Origin: Gerris lacustris
Lineage: Eukaryota > Arthropoda > Insecta > Hemiptera > Gerridae
Direction: 5' to 3'
DNA: 64,000 nucleotides
NCBI GenBank assembly: GCA_951217055.1
Contig: OX578286.1
Coordinates: 18,237,102 to 18,301,101 of the forward strand
Positions within the stretch are counted from its first letter, which is position 1. Every line of letters begins with the position of its first letter. Below the pieces are notes generated by a model. It was given only the letters and a program-made list of their open reading frames with translations. It searched no databases and was not told where the DNA came from. A program made the translations under genes and the position numbers. This document shows positions 55,037-64,000 of this stretch, piece after piece.

Positions 55037-56405
55037 AAGAAATGATCCTCCTGTCTATTCAGAAGGAGAGGAGATAACAATGATCCTCCTGTGTGTTCAG
55101 AAGGAGAGGAGATAACAAGAAATGATACTCCTGTATGTTTAGAAGGCGAGGATTTAACAAGAAATGATCCTCCTGTATGTTCAGAAGGAGAGGAGATAAC
55201 AAGAAATGGTGCTCCAGTCTAATCAGAAGGAGAGGAGTCAGAAGGAGAGGAGATAACAATGATCCTCCTGTATGTTCAGAAGGAGAGGAGATAACAATGA
55301 TCCTCCTGTATGTTCAGAAGGAGAGGAGATAACAAGAAATGATGCTCCAGTCTATTCAGAAGGAGAGGAGATAACAATGATCCTCCTGTATGTTTAGAAG
55401 GAGAGGAGATAACAAGAAATGATACTCCTGTATGTTCAGAAGGCGAGGATATAACAATGATCCTCCTATATGTTCAGAAGGAGAGGAGATAACAAGAAAT
55501 GACCCTCCTGTATGTTCAAAAGGAGAGGAGATAACAAGAGATGATGCTCCAGTCTATTCAGAAGGAGAGGAGATAACAATGATCCTCCTGTATGTTCAGA
55601 AGGAGAGGAGATAACAATGATCCTCCTGTATGTTCAGAAGGAGAGGAGATAACAATGATCCTCCTGTATGTTCAGAAGGAGAGGAGATAACAAGAAATGA
55701 TGCTCCAGTCTATTCAGAAGGAGAGGAGATAACAATGATCCTCCTGTATGTTCAGAAGGAGAGGAGATAACAAGAAATGATACTCCTGTATGTTCAGAAG
55801 GCGAGGATATAACAATGATCCTCCTATATGTTCAGAAGGAGAGGAGATAACAAGAAATGACCCTCCTGTATGTTCAAAAGGAGAGGAGATAACAAGAGAT
55901 GATGCTCCAGTCTATTCAGAAGGAGAGGAGATAACAATGATCCTCCTGTATGTTCAGAAGGAGAGGAGATAACAATGATCCTCCTGTATGTTCAGAAGGA
56001 GAGGAGATAACAAGAAATGATGCTCCAGTCTATTCAGAAGGAGAGGAGATAACAATGATCCTCCTGTATGTTCAGAAGGAGAGGAGATAACAAGAAATGA
56101 TACTCCTGTATGTTCAGAAGGCGAGGATATAACAATGATCCTCCTATATGTTCAGAAGGAGAGGAGATAACAAGAAATGACCCTCCTGTATGTTCAAAAG
56201 GAGAGGAGATAACAAGAGATGATGCTCCAGTCTATTCAGAAGGAGAGGAGATAACAATGATCCTCCTGTATGTTCAGAAGGAGAGAAGATAACAAGAAAT
56301 GATACTCCTGTATGTTCAGAAGGCGAGGATATAACAAGAAATGATCCTCCTGTATGTTCAGAAGGAGAGGAGATAACAAGAAATGATCCTCCTGTATGTT
56401 CAGAA
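55037..56405 (+). repeat. 38/42-bp minisatellite with a 320-bp higher-order unit
   Basis: Units contain CCTCCTGTATGTTCAGAAGG then AGAGGAGATAACAA, with GAAA or nothing before the next TGATCC. This gives 42-bp and 38-bp forms. From about 55432 the order of forms repeats as 38-42-42-38-38-42-38-42 (320 bp). The first block has one extra 38-bp unit (358 bp) and the third block is incomplete. The 42-bp form alone is in frame and would encode a 14-residue repeat (NDPPVCSEGEEITR), but the 38-bp units shift the frame, so no long ORF exists. Confidence 0.95.
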
Positions 56406-56406
56406 T

Positions 56407-56438
56407 ACCTTTTTGAACGCTATCTCCTGGACTATATA
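56407..56438. repeat. Terminal fragment of foldback family D
   Basis: TTTTTGAACGCTATCTCCTG then GACTATA matches the end of the family D element (complement of TATAGTCCAGGAGATAGCGT at 62080-62099). It abuts the right edge of the satellite directly. Confidence 0.75.
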
Positions 56439-57880
56439 GATATAAATAAAAATTAAGTTAAAAACAATAGAGTATGACACATATTAATATTTTGTAGAAT
56501 TAAAGTATACAGATGACATTAAAAAAGAATGAAATAAGCATTTCAGCTTTGGATAAAAATCTGTGATATTGATTTAACTAATAAAAACTACGATAATAGT
56601 AAGTAACCCATGGAATGAATTGTAACCTTTTGTAACAGTTTATATTAAAATAAAAAAATATCAGCTGATTAATAATAAAAGAACATATGCATTATTATTT
56701 ACTTTATCACAGCTGTTAAAAAAATCGTCGAAAGATTTGTTATGTTTATTTTCAATTGAGGTTTAGAGTTGATAATTAAATATACGAGTTAAAAAAAAGG
56801 ATATGTGATATATTTAACGAAATATGAGAGATAGAAATAATTAAATAGTAGATCAGATATAATAATTCGAATTCTTGGTAAACCAGGATATATTATTGTA
56901 ATGAACGGCAAAATGTAAACTCGTATCGATTAGTTTTAACAAATTTAGAAACACAATGACAAGCTTCCCATAAAGTCAATCCTAGACTTTAATTGTTTTA
57001 TCTTCTTCTACGGCTTCACTACGTATAAAGCTAATTTACGATTCTCAAATTAGTTTAAAAGCAACTTCATCTGAGTCTCATTTCATCTGAATTAAATTAT
57101 AAATCTTGAAAAAAGATTTATTTGTAATTGTGTATAAAGTTTAATGGTTTCTATATTAACTCGAGGCATAAGAGCAACTATGTTCCAATATTTTTTCAAC
57201 TGTAATAAATTATAATAATCATTTAATAGATTTATTTTATAAGATATATATTTCTTTAATGGTTTTTTAACCAATTTCAATAAGATAAAGTGCAGAATAA
57301 GAAATGCTTTTTAGCGTTTTTCGACAAAAGATATTTGAGAGAGTGAGGGCACAACGATCTAGAATGTAATAAATAGTTTTTTAAATAAAAGATTTCGCGG
57401 GACTTATTTACAGTAAATATACTGTTAAAAGAGTAAAATGAATAGCATTTACACCCTCGGAAATCAGAGCTAATAAATTTCTGGATAGTTCGGTTATCAC
57501 ATTGTTCAGCTTTGTAATAAATTACTATGATTTAGGCCAATGACAGTGAAATTGGCGGTTATGTTTCGCATAAGGGTGCCTACTCAAGAGGAGCTAACTT
57601 AAGACAAAATATAATAATAAACAGTTTGGTTTTCGTGTGAAATTCGAGTCAGCATCTTAAGGGGTGTGGTGCATCGTGATGTTTACTTGAAGCAATAACA
57701 AGACCTAAGTCTGAAGATGCTTCCAGTAGTAGAAGCGAAACTTCGAACTTAATCCCCCCGGAGCAAAACATGGGGCTTCGTTACCCGGAGCAAAACATGG
57801 TCTATAATTTATTATATCTATATTGATTAAAGTTTCCTAAATGGCAATTCTATAAGATGACGGCAGTAGGTAAGTTGTCA
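56439..57880. other. AT-rich spacer
   Basis: No gene recognised. 57730-57800 repeats CCCGGAGCAAAACATGG twice (about 57760 and 57785). Confidence 0.4.
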
Positions 57881-57924
57881 CCTGAGCCGACCCCCACTCT
57901 ACCAACTAGGCTATACCCCCACGT
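57881..57924 (-). repeat. tRNA-derived 5' fragment (box A)
   Basis: On the minus strand GGGGGTATAGCCTAGTTGGT then AGAGTGGGGGTCGGC has the acceptor/D-arm layout of a tRNA, and TAGCCTAGTTGG (57902-57913) matches the box A consensus. No matching T arm follows at tRNA distance. Likely a SINE head or pseudogene fragment. Confidence 0.5.
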
Positions 57925-57954
57925 CTGTTTTTCTGACTGTCGTTCAATATTTGA

Positions 57955-58085
57955 AACTCCCTGTGCGACACCTTGTCTTAAAATATACTTAACCAATTTC
58001 GATGAAATTTGAAGTGTATCTCATAATTAGTCTACTGTTGGTCCAATATTAATTTTAACAGTCTTACACGGCATAAAAATAAATG
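57955..58085. repeat. Dispersed repeat with TGTTGGTCCAATATTAATTT
   Basis: CTACTGTTGGTCCAATATTA (about 58032) and the preceding CAATTTCGATGAAATTTGAA match 52780-52860 and, more weakly, about 48367. Confidence 0.5.
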
Positions 58086-58434
58086 TAACCACACTAGAAA
58101 TTTTAATTTAATATTGATGTAACTACATCATAATGCTTAAATGTGATAATAGTTAAGTGTAATAAATATTCTTATCTAACTACCAAAATATAAACTATAA
58201 GCAACGATAAAAACAAAGAAAAATAATTATAAGTTATTCAAAATCACCCTCTGGTATTCTACGAATGTGTAAATGTTTAATAAATATTTCGAGATAAATA
58301 AAAAAATATCATACGGAGGGATATTTTTTATTTATTTTCTTTGAGTGAGACCACCAAATATTTGCTATAAATACACCCTTTTAATCCCATGCAATAGAAA
58401 ACTATATAGAAAAAACGAATTAAAAGTAGTTTTG

Positions 58435-58435
<1 letters not shown>

Positions 58436-58530
<95 letters not shown>

Positions 58531-58550
58531 ATGTGTGTGTGTGTGTGTAA
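58436..58550 (+). repeat. (AT)n-(GT)n microsatellite
   Basis: About 42 uninterrupted AT units followed by about 14 GT-type units. Confidence 0.98.
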
Positions 58551-58820
58551 GTATTTTGAAAGAGGAAAAAGGATAAAAAGGCAGTCCGAGATTGTATTTT
58601 GTCGTTCTTATGTGTAAGGTCCTGTTTATTTAGGGTTTTGCTTCATCGGTATACCCTATAACTCTATACACCTGCAATCCCCTTTAGGGGAACCAATTTC
58701 AGATTAAAGTTCTGTCCCCCACTCCCTCACATAGAAAGCAAACAAAAATACATTGGTAGAATAGAAGAGAGGGGAAAATTACTCTTTAAACAAACCGAAA
58801 AATATATCATAAAGGAGAGT

Positions 58821-58874
58821 GAGATAGAGAGAGAGAGAGTGTGTGAGGCAGGGAGAGAGAGAGAGAGAGAGAGA
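58821..58874 (+). repeat. (GA)n microsatellite
   Basis: GA repeats broken once by GTGTGTGAGGCAGG. Confidence 0.95.
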
Positions 58875-58927
58875 AGATTATTAAGTATATATGTTATTAT
58901 ATTATGAAATAACATTTTTTTATTTCC

Positions 58928-59168
58928 CCCATCCTGCTCTACATGAAAATAAAAACATATAAACAAATTTAGGCGGAAGGCAAAAAAATCAAACAAAAAA
59001 TTAAAGGGCGGGTTCGATCTCCCGGAAGCTCACAATGTTTTTTATCAGTAATGACAAGGTAAATTAAATATTTTAACTCATAAAACCAATAAAGAATGCA
59101 AAATTTAAAAAAGTATATATATATTTGTAACCTGCTTATCAGCAGCTTCCATTTGATACCCCTCAACG
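58928..59168 (-). repeat. GGTATCAAA-family repeat, copy 3 (inverted)
   Basis: Its reverse complement reads GGTATCAAATGGAAGCTGC, TTTGCATTCTTTATTGG, TGAGTTAAAAT, CATTACTGATAAAAAACATT, then a tRNA T-loop-like stretch (plus strand GGGTTCGATCTCCC), CCTAAATTTG and TTTTCATGTAGAGCAGGATG. This is collinear with the two halves at 51035 and 51660-51965 without the insert. Confidence 0.7.
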
Positions 59169-60029
59169 CTTTTATTTATTTTACCTGTTGAAAAACATAC
59201 TTTCAGGATAATTAAGAAAAATAGTAAACGTAATAGTTTCATTAAAACTATTACGTTTTAAACTTCTGTACTTCTACAGCCAGGCATTACTTAGTTCGGA
59301 ATAGTTTGGATTATATTATTTTTTATTCAATTTCCCACGGCAAACCTGGCCGGCTTCGCTCACAGTTTAAGAAACCATGCACTAAACTTTAACCTAGCAA
59401 AGCCCTGTAGGCCTGTTATTTTTGCAACATAACTTCAAAGTTTCAAATTTTTGTGTTGGGTAGTTGCGTTACAGACAGACAAGCACAGGAATGTTTAAGG
59501 GTCCTTGTTTGTGGCTATGGACTCTAAAATAAACAGTAAGTAGAAAAAAGAACATGTGAGTTGTTTATAACCAAGAAAAAGGTCATAGACAGCAATATAA
59601 GGAAAAGAATAGCCTAAACATTCAGGTAAGCTACCAGACACAGCCAGTTGCCAGCTTACACTATGTCCACCTCAGTATTACCAACTTTATTTACCCTCGC
59701 AAAAGATTCCAGAACCTGACTCTTAATTGGAATCTTGGCACACTCTGGTTGTACCCTAAGCCTACGGTAAAGCTTGAACGAGTAGATGACACTGTAGTCT
59801 CCTCAATCTAGTCTAGTAACTTTACCATAATAACCAAAATTCTCACACGTAAGAATTTTTATCTTCTAAATACGGTTATTGGCTGACTCTAATCTTGTTT
59901 CTTTTATTTATTCTCATGTACCTATATTTTGTTACATCGAAAATGTTTCAATCTATTTTGTTAAAAATATATCCTTGATATATTAAAGGTGGGTTCATAG
60001 CAAACTTTTTTTACGCACATTCCGGCAAT
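59169..60029. other. Spacer with a repeat end
   Basis: About 59330-59525 (GGCCGGCTTCGCTCAC...GCGTTACAGACAGACAAGCA...GGGTCCTTG) looks like a repeat terminus, related in style to 29367-29380 and 63980-64000. No gene. Confidence 0.4.
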
Positions 60030-60147
60030 ATAGATAAATACACATTCATGAAGCAATGGAGACGTCACTGAGTGTTTTCCCCCACCCTTACTTCCTTGTG
60101 CACTTGCGCAGTGTTACGTTCAGGTTATAAACCAAGCCGAATATATT
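60030..60147 (-). repeat. Dispersed repeat, inverted partner of 35355-35470
   Basis: See the partner entry. The G-rich run is short here (GGGTGGGGG on the minus strand). Confidence 0.65.
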
Positions 60148-60202
60148 ATTAAAATACAATACTAACTTTCTAAACAGGCCAACACACTTACAGAACACTT
60201 AC

Positions 60203-60295
60203 ATAAACTGAAGATATTGATCTGTCCACAAAGCTCGGCCACACACTCGACAGTTTTCCTTAAGATTACAAACTGCAGTTGTAGGTGGACTGTAT
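60203..60295 (-). CDS. Putative internal coding exon with a Cys-x2-Cys motif
   Basis: On the minus strand a pyrimidine-rich tract (CTTCCCCTTCCTCACAG) forms a strong acceptor at 60296. GTAAGT, the consensus donor, follows the segment at 60202-60197. Between them lie 93 bp that stay open in the frame reading YSPPTTAVCNLKENCRVCGR and then ALWTDQYLQF, starting with one leftover base and ending with two. C-x5-C-x2-C spacing suggests a metal-binding segment, but I cannot name the family. The surrounding DNA is less AT-rich than average. A continuous 71-codon frame also crosses the region in another phase, so the exon model needs transcript support. Confidence 0.35.
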
Positions 60296-60429
60296 CTGTG
60301 AGGAAGGGGAAGGTGAGGATGGAAGAAGAGGCAACAGTAGTGGGGCTGTCCGGCCTGAGCCTCAAGTCTACTCCCACCCTACACCATCAGTTGGCCTGGG
60401 TCGTGTAGACTATATATCATCTTTATTTT

Positions 60430-60545
60430 ATTTATTTACTTCCGTCGGACTGTCCATAAAAATCTTTTCGCACTGTCCATAAAAATCTTTTCGCATTGTT
60501 GGAAAATTTTGGACTGACGGACACGACGGACCATTAACCTAATTT
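60430..60545. repeat. Short direct duplication inside a small inverted repeat
   Basis: CACTGTCCATAAAAATCTTT is duplicated (about 60448 and 60472, with GACTGTCC for the first copy). GTCGGACTGTCC upstream and GGACTGACGGAC downstream form inverted borders. Confidence 0.6.
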
Positions 60546-60880
60546 TATAATATTTACTTATTATATTTTATTATTTCATTTTTTATACTTGAGGAAAAAT
60601 TGTTTTAGGAAATTTTGAAGCTATAACAATAGTAAACAAGTAAACATCTAACTAACACATCACTTACATTTGACAAATTATGACAATCCTTAAATCTAGT
60701 ACACAACATGAGAAATTGTTTATAATCAATAACTAATACAATGCAGAATTGTAGTCTATTTTTCAATTTTTGTATAGTAATGTTAATAATAATAAATGTA
60801 AATAATTTTATTTTAACATTCATTTCCATTTTAAATTTTTTGAATATTTATTAAACGTCCGACATAATAGTAGAATATTT

Positions 60881-61113
60881 GGCACTTATTTAGATTGTTA
60901 CTCCCCTTATAATAAAAATAAAGGGGAGTAAAAATCTAAAGAAGGTGTACGGAATGTTCTTCTTTAGACTGTTACTCCCCTTGTAAAAACAGAAGTGTGA
61001 TATTCCTTTGTCCCAAAGTACATTGGACTAAACATCCCTTTGTCTTAATTGTTATTCAGTCTGTCATTTATATTCTAAAAAAAAACAGGGGAGTAACAAT
61101 CAAAAGAAGTACC
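60881..61113. mobile_element. MITE family B, copy 4 (233 bp), perfect 8-bp duplication
   Basis: Starts GGCACTTATTTAGATTGTTA, ends AAAGAAGTACC, and is flanked on both sides by GAATATTT (60873-60880 and 61114-61121). It has an inner inverted TTAGAYTGTTACTCCCCTT pair, and a core (TTTGTCCCAAAGTACATTGG) that is also found in MITE family A. Confidence 0.92.
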
Positions 61114-61121
61114 GAATATTT

Positions 61122-61320
61122 TACCTTAAACAACATATTTATAATAATAACTTAAATTAATAATTCTTTTTTACTATAATAATTATTTATAAAGTCCATT
61201 TATTTGATTTATATTTTTTAATTTCTATAATTTTATACAAACTTTTAATTAAGTTTATAAGAATTAAACAAATCTAATATAAAATAAAAGGCAATTATTA
61301 TAATTAAATAGCTTTAATGT

Positions 61321-61357
<37 letters not shown>

Positions 61358-61482
61358 ACCTTTTTGTTTTGTTATAAGCCTATTGAGAATTAAAAACGAT
61401 ACGGTTTTATATATTATTTTAATAACAAAAGTTAACATTTATTTAATAAAAGTTTATTTCACTGAAATTTGACGAACTTTTA
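61122..61482. other. AT-rich spacer with a poly-A tract
   Basis: A run of about 29 A at 61326-61354. No gene. Confidence 0.45.
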
Positions 61483-61701
61483 AAATTCGTCGTCTGTTTT
61501 TGGAATCATAAATGTTATTATAGTGTTAATCTACACAAAGTTAGCAGAAGTGGAAGAAGAAGACGTTGATTCTTCACAATCTGAATTTAAGAAAGTTGAA
61601 AACCTAATTTCGTTTTCAACTTTCTTAAATTCATTAGTTTTCACCTTGGGGAATTCATCTAAGAAAATGAAATTGTTTGATGATAAGGAATATAACTTTT
61701 A
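61483..61701 (+). other. Open segment without a start codon, with a perfect 21-bp hairpin
   Basis: One frame stays open for about 72 codons and contains an acidic stretch (LAEVEEEDVDSSQSEF). A TTAG that could serve as an acceptor lies just before CAGAAGTGGAAG, so this may be a terminal exon. Inside it GAATTTAAGAAAGTTGAAAAC (61583-61603, first 20 shown as GAATTTAAGAAAGTTGAAAA) is perfectly inverted at 61612-61632 around an 8-base loop. No family was recognised. Coding status is doubtful. Confidence 0.25.
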
Positions 61702-62080
61702 AATTTGAATTTTCGTAGTTGTATTTTTTACTTAATTTGATTTTTTTTGAGAATAACTCTGATCTTTATCTGGTAGAGAATATTTGTTGGTTGTTTCGAC
61801 TACGGTAAAGTTGATGTTGGATGTTACTCTTTGATAGAAAGAAGAATATTTGAAGCCAACGTCTTGTAGAATATATGGAGTTCATTACGCTTTGGATGCT
61901 GGAAGGGAAGCATATCAAGGGGGGTTTAAGCATAATCTATTTTGTTGTCTAAACAGTTCAGTTGAATGTTTATTCGAGACAAATTTAAAATGCTTCTCAA
62001 TCTTAAAAATACTGCTACTATTGGAACAAATAGGTGAAAACTTTACATCCTTCAAGACGAGTTGTTCTTGGGAAAACTTA

Positions 62081-62665
62081 TAGTCCAGGAGATAGCGTGC
62101 AAAAAAGTGTCTCACTAACATCAAGCTAGAATTTGTGTATAAGTTAATCTTTTAGTGCCTTTTAAGAATACGAGATCGGCTAAGTTCGTCTGCTGCACAT
62201 ATCTTAGCAATAGGCATTTGATAAAAACAAACCGGTGGAGAGCTGCCATATCTCGTCAATTATGGTGGACAATGAGATTTTCATTATCCTGAATACAAAA
62301 TTAGTTTGCAGACCGAAAATCAAGTTGATGTTAATTTGTCCCTTGCTATGTGACACAGTTTGATTTGGAGTAATGTTTAAATAACTAACCTAACTAACCT
62401 AACAAGGGACAAACCAACAACAAATTGATTTTTGGTCTACTAACTAATTTTGTACTCAGGATCATGAAAATCACATTGCCCACCATAATTTGCGGGATAT
62501 GACGACTCTCGACTTTTTTTCAAATGCCTTATTACCAAACTATGTCCTGCAGACGAACATAGCCGACCACGTATGTTTAAAAGGCACCAAAAGATTATTA
62601 ACTAATACACACAATTCTAGCTTGATGTTAGTCAGATACTTTTTTGCACGCTATATCTTTGACTA
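62081..62665. mobile_element. Foldback element family D, copy 2 (585 bp)
   Basis: It runs from TAGTCCAGGAGATAGCGTGC to GCACGCTATATCTTTGACTA. The halves are imperfect reverse complements (CTAACATCAAGCTAGAATT with AATTCTAGCTTGATGTTAG; TGATTTTTGGTCTACTAACT with its counterpart near 62310). The centre has AACTAACCTAACTAACCTAA. It is diverged from copy 1 at 43444 but has the same order of landmarks. Confidence 0.8.
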
Positions 62666-62789
62666 TTGGATTAGGAGCGTCTACGCAGGACATCTTATTG
62701 ATTAATAATATAAATTGTCTCTCAACGCAAACTGAGTAATTTGTATATTTTAGTTGATAAAGCAGCTTTCAACCTTATGAAGGCTGAAA

Positions 62790-63310
62790 TTAGTCAGTTT
62801 AAGTGGAGAGACAAAACAACTAAAGGAGAAGTACTAAACTTGGAGGAATGGGAGATGACCGAGGACAACTTGTACAGGGACAAGTTGGAGCTTAGTGAAG
62901 GGTGGGGGAACCCATACGGAAATAACTATAGTTCACTAAAACATGTCTGTAGTTCACTGTATCTTTATTAGAATAGTTCATTTGAACTAGTCGCCGAACT
63001 ACACGCCTTAAATGATTATAGGATCATTGGTTCCAGATATATTTATCGTGATGAATCGAGCGAGTCAGTGGTATTTAGATATAAAATCATTATAATCAGT
63101 CATTTTACGTGGAGACAAAATTTATATTATTCAAAGAGGAGTACCAAACTCGGCGGGAAAGGGAGCTGGCCGAGGACAACTTGTATAAGGGCGGAGCTTA
63201 GTGAAGGGAAGGGGAAGCGACCTAACCTATACGGAAAGAACAATAGCTCACTAAAACATGTCTGTATAGTTCACCGTCACCATACCTTTATCAGAATAGT
63301 TAATTTCATC
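62790..63310 (+). repeat. Diverged direct duplication, about 315-bp period
   Basis: 62795-62975 and 63105-63300 share GTGGAGACAAAA-like, GGAGTACCAAACTYGG, GACCGAGGACAACTTGTA, GAGCTTAGTGAAGGG, TATACGGAAA and CACTAAAACATGTCTGTA in the same order. Neither copy has an open frame kept in the other. Confidence 0.75.
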
Positions 63311-63694
63311 CATAGACGCATGTATAAAATGTCCTCCAGTTCTTCTCCAGGTCATCGCTTATCTTAGTTCAAATGTTCATGAATAATTTTAGTTAGGTTC
63401 CTCTTAAAAACCTTTCCACAATTTACCATCATGATTTAAGATGGTGACTATCATCGCGACATCCCCGCATCCAATTTTATCAGAACCTAAAAAAAGTAGA
63501 TTTCCTTTCTTTTCATGACAAAATCTCCGAAACAAAATTTTACTAGAACCTTAAAAATTGAACGATAGCTTCCTTTGTAGCGAAATAATTTAGTATGTTG
63601 ACTCCAGCCACATGAGTTAACGTACCAGAAAGAAAAGTAAACAAATTTCCAGTTTTTGACAAAACAAACTGAAAATTGTTTGCATTGATGTTTC
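63311..63694. other. Spacer, nothing recognised
   Basis: No gene that I can support. Confidence 0.35.
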
Positions 63695-63733
63695 AAAAAT
63701 AGTCTGCTAATTTGTGTGGCACATAGCTTCCTC
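63695..63733 (-). repeat. Short dispersed motif, copy 6 (inverted)
   Basis: Minus strand: GAGGAAGCTATGTGCCACAC then AAATTAGCAGACTATTTTT. Two differences from copy 5. Confidence 0.8.
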
Positions 63734-64000
63734 GCTCAATTTATTTATTTATTAAACTACTCGAGTCCTATTGTTGGATGAATAGACATATTATGAGATT
63801 TAGAAGTTTTCTGATTTCCCATAGGATCCCATTTGTTTTACCTAATATTAAATTTGCGGAAACTTTGAAGATAATATAGTTCGATCTGTCGTCTACTTTC
63901 GACAAACAATTCAACATTTCTTTAAAATCGGACTAGTTGTTTTTAAGATATGGTGATTCGTAAAAATTGTTGTACGACAGACCGACTGACAGACAGACAA
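63734..64000. other. Window end; repeat-terminus-like sequence
   Basis: About 63880-64000 (AAATCGGACTAGTTGTTTTT...GACCGACTGACAGACAGACA) resembles the ends of family C and related repeats. It is cut by the end of the window. Confidence 0.4.

Noticed and set aside
55432..56292. Three identical 60-codon frames in the satellite
   Set aside because: They are copies of one repeat phase created by the 320-bp and 358-bp periods and end at each 38-bp unit.

Overview
The window is eukaryotic, probably from an arthropod and most likely an insect. I see two Ty1/copia retrotransposons whose primer-binding sites match the anticodon arm of initiator tRNA-Met, as in insect copia. There is also a many-fingered C2H2 zinc-finger coding exon of animal type, many miniature inverted-repeat DNA transposons, and a strongly AT-rich background with long homopolymers. 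I see no bacterial operons, rRNA or CRISPR arrays. Assignment to a species is not possible from this sequence.

Layout. 1-830: AT-rich DNA with a long inverted repeat. 836-5375: a young but frame-broken copia element (Copia-1) with 98-99% identical LTRs and an AAAAC target duplication. 6087-7364 (minus): the only convincing long host gene segment, a 425-residue exon with 13 C2H2 fingers just after a good splice acceptor. 7432-12058: miniature elements and foldbacks. 12616-15765: a second copia (Copia-2), with identical 96-bp LTRs, three internal deletions and a substituted reverse-transcriptase catalytic residue. 16-31 kb: dispersed repeats, a tRNA-derived inverted pair, a nested structure in which a 738-bp solo LTR sits inside a DNA-transposon copy, and a LINE remnant. 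32-35 kb: hAT-like and hAT-sized elements, some with perfect 8-bp duplications, and a 39-bp tandem array. 37-38.5 kb: a perfect palindrome and a 1-kb TA-flanked foldback element. 40-51 kb: mostly AT-rich DNA with foldbacks and 42-bp and 28-bp tandem arrays. 51 kb: a repeat carrying an insert with a plausible short coding exon. 55.0-56.4 kb: a 38/42-bp minisatellite with a 320-bp higher-order period. 58-64 kb: microsatellites, more dispersed repeats, a plausible 93-bp coding exon on the minus strand, another foldback and a duplicated block.

How the parts relate. There is no operon or pathway here. It reads as a repeat-rich intergenic or intronic stretch next to one zinc-finger gene, with isolated exon candidates that may belong to larger genes outside the window. 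The strongest evidence is structural: LTR pairs, target duplications, empty-site comparisons between copies and tandem periods. All copy-to-copy comparisons were made by eye.
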